Assembly (NCBI GenBank): GCA_965230375.1
Contig: CBDDKU010000029.1
Coordinates: forward strand, 1 to 64,000
Direction: 5' to 3'
Source of the DNA: CBDDKU01 sp965230375
Lineage (GTDB): Bacteria > Bacteroidota > Bacteroidia > Flavobacteriales_D > Cryomorphaceae
Length of the DNA stretch: 64,000 nt
Shown here: positions 8,746-15,731 of the stretch, in pieces
Layout: every line of letters begins with the position of its first letter
How positions within the stretch are numbered: position 1 is the stretch's first letter
Position numbers and translations under genes: made by a program
The notes under the pieces: model-generated
Seen by the model: only the letters and a program-made list of their open reading frames with translations
Database searches by the model: none
What the model was told of the DNA's origin: nothing

Positions 8746-8767
8746 CCTTTTGCCTCGATGCAAAAGG
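8746..8767. repeat. CCTTTTGC palindrome (intergenic repeat family)
   Basis: CCTTTTGC and GCAAAAGG pair perfectly around the 6-nt loop CTCGAT, followed by AACAAAAGATCAGGGCTG. This resembles an interspersed palindrome seen in other Bacteroidota genomes, and a diverged relative with an insert lies at 20798-20852. No T-run follows, so it is not a classical terminator. Confidence 0.65.
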
Positions 8768-9014
8768 AACAAAAGATCAGGGCTGTAATTTTCTTTTTTG
8801 AAACTCACGAAACCACTCCAGAACCTTACCCAACCCAGTTGAATAATCAACATCTTCTCAAAGCGTAATTTACTTCTGCTCTCAAAAGAACAGGAACGGC
8901 AAGAACTACATCAGTGATTCATCTGATGTTGATTCGCGGCTCGGGAAAAGAACTTGGTAGGAGATTGATGTAGTCAAAAGCATGAGCCGATTCAACAAGG
9001 GCAAACTCGCGAAC

Positions 9015-9044
9015 GGTATTAACGGAAGCACAGCTTCCGATACC
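9015..9044. repeat. Long hairpin in the tamL-accD intergenic region
   Basis: GGTAT, a 3-nt bulge, CGGAAGC, loop ACA, GCTTCCG, ATACC: a 12-bp stem with one bulge. The GGTAT/ATACC ends recall the inverted repeat at 12828-12869. Function unknown. Confidence 0.6.
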
Positions 9045-9280
9045 TGAGCTCAGACATAGGTGCGGTTGACTTCCGTTCGTTTCGGTGTTTCTTAAAAAAT
9101 AAAATTAAGGCCGAAATTTGGCTCACTACTTCCTTCATGAATAGTCAAATGTCATTTCTGCACGTTGTGAGCCAATGTGTTTCAGAACGAAGAAAAGATT
9201 GCTGCTTTAAAAAATGTGATCAGATTTACTATTCCAACAATGAATCCACAACAACGAGAATCACCGAAAAAAAGATTTTA

Positions 9281-9288
9281 TAGCTTTG
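9281..9288 (+). promoter_or_regulatory. Putative promoter -7 box for accD
   Basis: TAGCTTTG fits the Bacteroidota -7 consensus TAnnTTTG exactly and lies 18 bp before the accD start codon. No clear -33 TTTG is seen at the right distance, so support is partial. Confidence 0.5.
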
Positions 9289-9305
9289 TCGCAGAATCTT
9301 AACGC

Positions 9306-10157
9306 ATGGGTTGGTTTAAAAGGATAAAAGAAGGAATCACCACATCAACCAAGGACAAGAAGGAAACCCCTGAAGGTCTGTGGTATAAGTGCCCGGAGTG
9401 CAATACGGTAGTAAGTACCGAAGAGCACATGGAGCATATGTGGGTTTGCAGCGAATGCGGACACCACGACAGAATCGGGAGCCATGAGTATTTTGAAGTA
9501 CTTTTCGATGACGGGAAGTACACCGAGTTTGGCAAAACGATGTCTTCAGGTGATCCACTCAAGTTTACAGACACCAAAAAGTATCCTGACCGCATCAAAG
9601 CGAGCCAGAAAAAAACCGGACTCAAAGACGCAATCCGAACAGCTCATGGAAAACTGGGTGGAAAGGAAGTCGTGATAGCTGCCATGGATTTTAAATTCAT
9701 TGGTGGATCGATGGGATCGGTAGTGGGTGAAAAGATTTCAAAAGCCATCGATATGGCCATCAAGCGCAAAGCTGGTTTGATTATCATTTCAAAATCGGGA
9801 GGAGCGCGAATGATGGAAGCGGGATTCTCGCTTATGCAAATGGCTAAGACATCGGCTAAGCTCACTTTGCTGTCGGAAGCAAAACTTCCATTTATCTCAT
9901 TTCTAACTGACCCAACAACGGGAGGTGTAACCGCAAGTTTTGCGATGCTTGGAGATATTAATATCGCTGAGCCAGGAGCTCTAATCGGCTTTGCCGGGCC
10001 GCGTGTTGTAAAGGAAACAATTGGAAAAGACCTTCCAGAAGGATTCCAAACAAGTGAATTCGTGCTCGAGCACGGATTCCTGGACTACATCGTTCACCGT
10101 CATCAACTCAAAGAAAAATTGAGCATGTCGCTCGACTTCTTTGCCATTCCTGCTTGA
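9306..10157 (+). CDS. accD: Acetyl-CoA carboxylase carboxyltransferase subunit beta
   Basis: Beta subunit of the carboxyltransferase that moves CO2 from carboxybiotin to acetyl-CoA, giving malonyl-CoA for fatty-acid synthesis. 283 residues, full length. The N-terminal zinc ribbon is visible: CPEC at 29-32 and CSEC at 48-51 supply four Cys. The crotonase-like core shows GGSMGSVVGEKI, IISKSGGARMMEAG and FLTDPTTGGVTASFAMLGD, the last forming an oxyanion hole. The gene stands alone upstream of rpsO; the alpha and biotin subunits are elsewhere. A TAGCTTTG promoter box lies just upstream. Confidence 0.96.
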   Translation: MGWFKRIKEGITTSTKDKKETPEGLWYKCPECNTVVSTEEHMEHMWVCSECGHHDRIGSHEYFEVLFDDGKYTEFGKTMSSGDPLKFTDTKKYPDRIKASQKKTGLKDAIRTAHGKLGGKEVVIAAMDFKFIGGSMGSVVGEKISKAIDMAIKRKAGLIIISKSGGARMMEAGFSLMQMAKTSAKLTLLSEAKLPFISFLTDPTTGGVTASFAMLGDINIAEPGALIGFAGPRVVKETIGKDLPEGFQTSEFVLEHGFLDYIVHRHQLKEKLSMSLDFFAIPA

Positions 10158-10182
10158 TAACGAGAAAATAAGTCTATATTTG
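10154..10182 (+). promoter_or_regulatory. Promoter of rpsO
   Basis: TTG at 10154-10156 (-33) and TATATTTG at 10175-10182 (-7) are separated by 18 bp and match the Bacteroidota sigma-A pattern TTTG-N(17-21)-TAnnTTTG. The box overlaps the end of accD and lies 47 bp before the rpsO start. Confidence 0.75.
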
Positions 10183-10228
10183 CACTCGATTTTAGATCGC
10201 ATTACAAACATTTAAAAGGAATTTTGAT

Positions 10229-10498
10229 ATGTATCTATCAACTGAAAAGAAAAAAGAAATTTTCAAAAAACACGGGAAGTCTGAAACAGACACCGGTACT
10301 TCTGAAGGCCAAATCGCCTTGTTTACTTACAGAATCAACCACCTTACTGAGCACTTGAAGCAGAATCGCAAAGACTACAATACGGAGCGATCTCTTATTG
10401 CATTGGTAGGTAAGCGTAGAAGACTACTCGACTACTTGAAGAAAAAAGATATTGAGCGTTACCGTGCTATCATTAAGGAGCTAGGTATCCGTAAATAA
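10229..10498 (+). CDS. rpsO: 30S ribosomal protein S15
   Basis: Primary 16S rRNA-binding protein of the 30S platform. 89 residues, exactly the usual length. Seen: ETDTGTSEGQIALFTYRINHL at ~20-40 (reported here as TGTSEGQIALFTYRIN), the conserved N-terminal helix-turn, HLKQNRKDYNTERSLIALVG and KRRRLLDYLKKKDIERY, the rRNA-binding block. Its own promoter lies upstream and a strong terminator downstream, so it is a single-gene unit ahead of pnp; S15-PNPase adjacency is a common bacterial arrangement. Confidence 0.97.
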   Translation: MYLSTEKKKEIFKKHGKSETDTGTSEGQIALFTYRINHLTEHLKQNRKDYNTERSLIALVGKRRRLLDYLKKKDIERYRAIIKELGIRK

Positions 10499-10529
10499 TC
10501 TGAGCGCAAGCTCAAAAGACGTACTTAAG

Positions 10530-10566
10530 AGAGGCAATTGGTTGAAATACCGTTGCCTCTTTTTGT
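10530..10566 (+). terminator. Rho-independent terminator after rpsO
   Basis: AGAGGCAA (10530-10537) pairs with TTGCCTCT (10553-10560) across a 15-nt loop and runs into TTTTTG. It lies 31 bp after the rpsO stop and before pnp. Confidence 0.85.
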
Positions 10567-10604
10567 TTATATATAGGATATAATAGGAATAATAGATAAC
10601 AAAG

Positions 10605-12770
10605 ATGAATTACGATTTAAAAAGTAAAACAATCGATTTGGGAGATGGAAAGGCCATTACCCTCGAGACTGGCAAGCTCGCTAAACAAGCCAATGGATCA
10701 GTTATGCTTCGCATGGGCGACACCATGATCCTCGCAACAGTTGTATCAAACAAAGAAGCTAAGGATGGAATCGACTTCCTTCCGCTTACGGTAGATTACC
10801 GTGAGAAGTACGCTTCTGCTGGACGTTTCCCAGGTGGATTCTTCAAAAGAGAAGCCCGCCCAAGCACACACGAGATTCTTACCATGCGTTTGGTAGACCG
10901 TGCACTGCGTCCATTGTTTCCAGATGACTACCACGCAGACACGCAAGTGATGCTTGCTCTTATGTCTTCCGATAAAGAAAACCAGCCGGATGCTCTCGTT
11001 TGCCTTGCGGCATCTGCAGCACTCGCTGTTTCAGATATTCCGTTTAACGGACCTGTATCTGAAGTGCGTGTAGCGCGCATCGATGGCAAATTCGTCATCA
11101 ACCCAACGTTCTCTGAGCTCGAAGCTGCCGATATGGATATGATCGTAGCCGGTACAGCCAATAGCATCGTGATGGTAGAAGGTGAAATGAGCGAAGTGAG
11201 TGAAGATGAAATGGTAGATGCCATTGAAGCTGCGCACGCTGCCATCAAAGTTCACTGTCAGGCTATCGAAGAGCTAGGAGCTATGGTTGCCAAGTCTCAG
11301 CCAAAACGAACTTATGAGCACGAAGTAAACGACGACGCTCTTAAAGCTGAAGTGATGGATGCTTGCTACCAGGCTTGCTACGACATCGCCAAGAAACAAT
11401 TGGGTAAAGAAGAACGCCGGAGAAGCTTTTGGAGCTGTGCGCGATGAATACGCTTCTAAATACTCTGAAGAAGAGTTGGCAGAAAAAGCTGACTTGATCA
11501 AGAAATACTTCAAAGCAGCTCAAAAGAAAGCGATTCGCGACCTAGTACTAAACGAAGGAATTCGTCTTGATGGTCGTTCTACAACAGATATTCGTCCAAT
11601 CTGGACGGAAGTAGATTACCTTCCAGGTACACACGGTTCATCGATCTTCACACGTGGTGAGACTCAGTCTTTGACTACGCTAACACTCGGTTCTAAAATG
11701 GACGAGCAGATGATCGACGACGCCCTTTACCAAAGGAACAGAAAATTTCCTACTTCACTACAACTTCCCACCATTTTCAACGGGAGAAGCTTACCCAATT
11801 CGCGGTACATCTCGTCGTGAAATCGGTCACGGAAACCTGGCTCTTCGCGCATTGAAGCCGATGATCCCTGGATCTCCTGAAAACCCTTACACAATTCGTT
11901 TGGTAAGTGATATTCTAGAGTCGAATGGATCTTCATCTATGGCTACCGTATGTGCTGGAACACTTGCACTTATGGATAGTTGGTGTAAAATTAAAAGCAC
12001 CGGTATCTGGAATCGCGATGGGATTGATCAGCGACGCTGAAACAGGTAAGTACGCCGTACTTTCTGACATTCTAGGAGATGAAGATCACCTGGGTGATAT
12101 GGACTTCAAAGTTACAGGTACAGCTAACGGTATCACTGCTTGTCAGATGGATATCAAAGTTGAAGGACTTAGCTTTGAGATCTTGAAGAAAGCCCTTTAC
12201 CAAGCACGCGATGGAAGAGCACATATCCTTGGTGAGATGTTGAAGTCAATCGACCAACCGAGAGAAGACTACAAGCCACACGCGCCACGTATCATTTCTT
12301 TTGTAGTACCGAAAGATATGATCGGAGCAATCATCGGACCTGGTGGAAAAATCATCCAGGAAATCCAAGCTACTACCAACACTGAAATCGTTATCGAAGA
12401 AGTGGAAGAAGGTGGAAAAGTGGATATCGTATCTGCAAACAAAGCAGACATCGATGCAGCTGAGAAGCGCGTGCGCAACATCGCATTCCCTCCTACTGCT
12501 GAAGTAGGTGAAGAGTACGAAGGAAAAGTTAAGTCAATCATGCCTTATGGTGCCTTCGTAGAAGTTGTTCCTGGTGTAGATGGACTCCTTCACATCTCTG
12601 AATTGGAGTGGAGAAAAGTTGACAAAGTAGAAGACATCCTGAAAGAAGGAGAGATGGTGAAGTTTAAGGTAATCGGGAAAGATCCGAAGACTGGAAAACT
12701 AAAACTTTCTAGAAAAGTTTTGCTTGAGCGTCCACCTCGTAAAGAGAAGCCGCAGGAAGCAGCCAACTAA
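10605..12770 (+). CDS. pnp: Polynucleotide phosphorylase, reading frame broken by three +1 insertions
   Basis: 3'-5' phosphorolytic exoribonuclease, core of RNA turnover. Removing three single bases gives one collinear 720-residue protein, normal for the family: two RNase PH domains, then KH (MIGAIIGPGGKIIQEIQ) and S1 (GKVKSIMPYGAFVEVVPGVDG) domains. Break 1 at 11417-11418: KKQLGKEER continues as GEAFGAVRDEY if CC is read as C. Break 2 at 11732-11734: DALYQ continues as GTENFLLHYNFPPFSTGE if AAA is AA. Break 3 at 11980-11981: TLALMDSGVKLKAPVSGIAM if TT is T. Each insertion lengthens a run by one. The protein is otherwise intact and conserved on both sides, so a sequencing error is likelier than a real pseudogene. 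A conceptual translation will annotate as 3-4 fragments. Confidence 0.9.
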
Positions 12771-12827
12771 GTCAACGCGACATATTAGCCCCTTTCTCAT
12801 AGGCGAGATAGGTGGTCAAAATTTAAA

Positions 12828-12869
12828 GGTATCCGAGTTCGTTTTGTAACCCAAAGCAGCTCGGATACC
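12828..12869. terminator. Inverted repeat between pnp and rpoD, possible weak terminator
   Basis: GGTATCCGAG (12828-12837) and CTCGGATACC (12860-12869) are perfect 10-bp arms with a 22-nt loop. Only GTTTAT follows, so as a terminator it is weak; it could instead be an operator or a member of the palindrome families seen elsewhere. Confidence 0.45.
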
Positions 12870-12912
12870 GTTTATAAGGCCACTACTATCTACTACAATT
12901 TGTATAAGTCTT

Positions 12913-13783
12913 ATGAGACAGTTAAAAATAACGAAACAGGTCACGAACCGCGAAACGGCTTCACTTGATAAGTACCTTCTCGAAATAGGTCGAGTAGATC
13001 TTATCACTTCGGAAGAAGAAGTAGAGCTGGCTCGTCGAATCAAACAAGGTGACCAGGAAGCACTTGAGAAATTGACCAAGGCCAATCTTCGATTCGTGGT
13101 ATCGGTATCGAAGCAATACCAAAACCAAGGTCTTACCCTCCCCGATTTAATAAACGAAGGAAATTTGGGTTTGATTAAAGCGGCGCAACGCTTTGATGAA
13201 ACACGTGGATTTAAGTTTATCTCCTACGCCGTTTGGTGGATTAGACAATCTATTCTCCAAGCATTAGCTGAGCAAGCGCGTATCGTGCGACTTCCGCTCA
13301 ATAAGATCGGATCGCTGAACAAAATCAACCGCGCATTTGCCCAACTAGAGCAACAGTACGAGCGCCCACCTACCGCGGCTGAACTGGCCGAAGTGGTAGA
13401 GATGACTCCCGACGAAGTGCGTCAAGCGCTTTCGAATGCTGGACGACACATCTCGATGGATGCTCCGCTCACGGCAGATGATGGAAACGGCGGAAACATG
13501 TACGACATCTACGAATCAACAGAAGATTGATCAGCCCGACCACGATATGCTCAGCAAATCGCTGAAACTCGAGATCGAGCGATCGCTACACACCCTTACT
13601 GCGCGAGAAGCCGATGTGGTTAAACTCTACTTCGGATTGATAGGTGAGCACTCACTGACTCTTGAGGAAATCGGAGAGCGATTTGGACTGACTCGCGAGC
13701 GCGTACGTCAGATCAAAGAAAAAGCACTTCGCAGATTAAAGCACGCTTCGCGTAGCAACATCCTGCGATCTTACCTGGGATAA
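12913..13783 (+). CDS. rpoD: Primary sigma factor RpoD (one +1 frameshift)
   Basis: Sigma-70 family housekeeping factor of the short Bacteroidota type (about 289 residues, without the long region 1.1). Seen: YLLEIGRVDLITSEEEVELA (region 1.2), ANLRFVVSVSKQYQNQGL and DLINEGNLGLIKAAQRFD (2.1-2.2), FKFISYAVWWIRQSILQALA (2.3-2.4, -10 recognition), and LTLEEIGERFGLTRERVRQI (4.2, -35 recognition). The frame breaks at 13527-13528: MYDIYESTED runs into TGA, while the next frame continues QPDHDMLSKSLKLEIERSL if TT is read as T. The product cannot be dispensable, so this insertion is most likely an error, part of the cluster between 11.4 and 14.4 kb. Confidence 0.93.
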
Positions 13784-13804
13784 TTCCCTATGCAAACAGA
13801 AAGG

Positions 13805-13833
13805 AAAAGGACCTCTTGAGAGGTCCTTTTTTT
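13805..13833 (+). terminator. Rho-independent terminator after rpoD
   Basis: AAAAGGACCTC (13805-13815), loop TTGA, GAGGTCCTTTT (13820-13830), then more T. A near-perfect 11-bp stem 22 bp after the rpoD stop. Confidence 0.88.
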
Positions 13834-13859
13834 GTTTCTTTGCAAAAATTTTGCAGCCC

Positions 13860-14512
13860 ATGTCACACCTGATCGCACCTTCAATTCTATCCGGAGATTT
13901 CGCCGCCCTAGGCAAAGACATCGAAATGATCAATCAAAGCGAAGCCGATTGGTTTCACGTCGATATTATGGATGGGGTTTTCGTGCCCAATATTTCTTTT
14001 GGATTTCCGGTGATGGAAGCGATCAACGAGCACACGCTGAAGCCGCTTGATGTACACTTGATGATCGTAAATCCCGATCAATACATCTCGCAGTTTAAGA
14101 AGGCAGGAGCCAATGTTCTGACCGTTCACATGGAAGCCTGCACTCACCTGCACCGCACGATTCAGGCCATCAAAGCCGAAGATATGAACGCCGGTGTAGC
14201 CCTGAATCCTCACACAGCCGTAAAACGATCTGGAAGACATCATCACCGATATCGACTTGGTCTTGATCATGTCTGTAAACCCGGGCTTTGGTGGCCAGAA
14301 GTTTATCGAAAACACCTACCGAAAAATTGAGCGCACCAAAGAGCTGATCGAACGCTCAGGGCTCAAAAGCCAAGATTGAAGTGGATGGTGGTGTAAATCT
14401 CGACAATGCGCCCAAGCTTATCTCTGCAGGAGCCGATGTACTGGTAGCTGGAAGCTTTGTTTTCGGATCAAACGACCCGTCTCAGACTATTGCTGATCTC
14501 AAGGCCGTATAG
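13860..14512 (+). CDS. rpe: Ribulose-phosphate 3-epimerase (two +1 frameshifts)
   Basis: Metal-dependent TIM-barrel enzyme of the pentose phosphate pathway that interconverts ribulose 5-phosphate and xylulose 5-phosphate. Corrected length 216 residues, normal. Seen: LIAPSILSGDFAALG at the N terminus, WFHVDIMDGVFVPNISFG (metal and catalytic Asp), DVHLMI, and after correction IMSVNPGFGGQKFIENTYRK and IEVDGGVNLDNAPKLISAGA (phosphate and second catalytic Asp). Breaks: 14223-14226, AAAA for AAA (NPHTAV then NDLEDIITDIDL), and 14368-14370, GGG for GG (ERS then GSKAKIEVDGG). ATG 13860 is preferred over TTG 13851. The stop is TAG 14510-14512. Confidence 0.9.
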
Positions 14513-14523
14513 GGCTTGATTTT

Positions 14524-14764
14524 GTACTAAGTATTAAGTACAAAGTATTAAGTATCAAGAACAAAGTATTAAGACTTGACGGTTGGTGGAAGGCTGAGCG
14601 TTTGGGTTTTTATTGCTGAGTTGATGCCTTTGGGCTGGACTGAAGCTGATTTTTCCACTCGAAAAGCAGCCAAACAATTGCGAAAATCAGCACACCGGTC
14701 AAGTAAATTCCACAATAGAAAATTTACCCCTCTTAATACCTAATACTTTGTATCTTGATACTAC
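14524..14764. repeat. Unit bounded by inverted TATTAAGTAC arrays (copy 1)
   Basis: Left array 14524-14575 holds GTACTAAGTATTAAGTAC and three more near-copies; right array 14731-14764 holds the same words inverted (CTTAATACCTAATACTTTG). The ~155 bp between them has no coding frame and no clear likeness to the interior of the second copy at 38280-38530. It lies between the convergent genes rpe and the TraB-like gene. Confidence 0.7.
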
Positions 14765-14786
14765 ACCTTCTTGATACATCCAAACA

Positions 14787-15515
14787 TCATTTCTCCTCCC
14801 AAGAAGCATCACTCTCTTGTAGGAGTTTGAAGATCCCTTTTTGGTGCTCTGCTCCATAAATGACAATGACCTTTTCATCCGCTCGCTTCAAGATCTCATC
14901 AACCAAGTGTTCGTTGCGGTAATCGAGAAGTATCGCGTGAACGTCCTTCTTTGATTGGGTAGCCTTGTATTGTTCGGTAAGCGGCAGGTTTCTGTTTTCG
15001 TCCGTTATGGATATTTCACCGTATCTCTTTTCGTAGGTGTTAACCAACTCGGTTGCATCAATATCTGTGTTCTCATCTTTGTTGTTGACTATCCCAAGAA
15101 ACATTTCTTCAGTCTGCACCACATAACCATTTTCCACCAATGGGGCGAGTACATTGGCATAACCTTCAGGACTCGGTATCAACCCAACCATCTCACGTAT
15201 TTTGAGCTTGGTTTCTAGTGATGCATCGTCAAAATCAATCCACTCATAATAGAGAACATAGCCTTCTTTCTTGGCTTCCCCAATAGATGCTTTAACATTC
15301 TCGTAAAATTCAGGCTTTGCGATATGAATCATCGGAATAAACTGAACGGTCTGCTTTCCGTTCGAGATGGTATGCAAATCGACCTCGGTCTCGTTCATCC
15401 TTTTGACCATCTTAATCGCCTGACAGCTGGTCAAATTCAGTAAGAGTGGGAGACAGAGAATGAGAAAGAAGTTTTTAATCAGTTTCAAGTTTGCTCTTGG
15501 TTTTATAGTTTTCAT
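14787..15515 (-). CDS. Putative TraB/GumN-like lipoprotein
   Basis: Predicted lipoprotein of 242 residues: a basic N terminus, a hydrophobic run and the lipobox LNLTSC place the lipidated Cys at 31. The mature part has FIPMIHIAKPEFYENV, resembling the N-terminal GxxH-type motif of the TraB/GumN/Tiki family, LYYEWIDFDD, and VIVIYGAEHQKGIFKLLQE near the C terminus, like the family's final His motif. Members of that fold are predicted metalloproteases, but the role here is unknown. It is convergent with rpe, and the TATTAAGTAC-bounded unit separates the two. Confidence 0.55.
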   Translation of the reverse strand: MKTIKPRANLKLIKNFFLILCLPLLLNLTSCQAIKMVKRMNETEVDLHTISNGKQTVQFIPMIHIAKPEFYENVKASIGEAKKEGYVLYYEWIDFDDASLETKLKIREMVGLIPSPEGYANVLAPLVENGYVVQTEEMFLGIVNNKDENTDIDATELVNTYEKRYGEISITDENRNLPLTEQYKATQSKKDVHAILLDYRNEHLVDEILKRADEKVIVIYGAEHQKGIFKLLQESDASWEEK

Positions 15516-15731
15516 ATCGCTGAAATGAATATGGACTAAAATAATTATTCAGACGGATACTTGTTACCTGATGGTTAAACTGTGCGACAAATACAGTCTG
15601 GAGATTAAAATACGACTTTCACATTGATTGAAACACGTCTCCCAATAACCTCAGTTGCAACCACATTCTGGTCGAGATCTCCGAAAATATCGTATTTTCA
15701 TTAGCACCAAATCACACAAACCTCCCCGCTT

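Larger units (their letters stand above)
8638..9280. other. Long non-coding stretch between tamL and accD
   Basis: No open frame of gene-like length is seen on either strand in about 640 bp. It holds three inverted repeats, listed separately in part: a perfect 8-bp stem at 8746-8767, a longer hairpin at 9015-9044 and TTGGCTCAC/GTGAGCCAA arms at 9118-9126 and 9167-9175 spaced by 40 nt. I recognise no rnpB, 6S or SRP RNA in it. A short structured RNA is possible but not shown. Confidence 0.6.

Noticed and set aside
8638..9280. Decayed tamB or RNase P/6S/SRP RNA gene
   Set aside because: No tamB-like remnants in any frame, and none of the conserved RNA core motifs could be found by eye.
11415..14370. 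Programmed frameshifting or genuine pseudogenes in pnp, rpoD and rpe
   Set aside because: The six sites share no slippery motif or stop context, each only lengthens a homopolymer, and the genes are essential; error is simpler.
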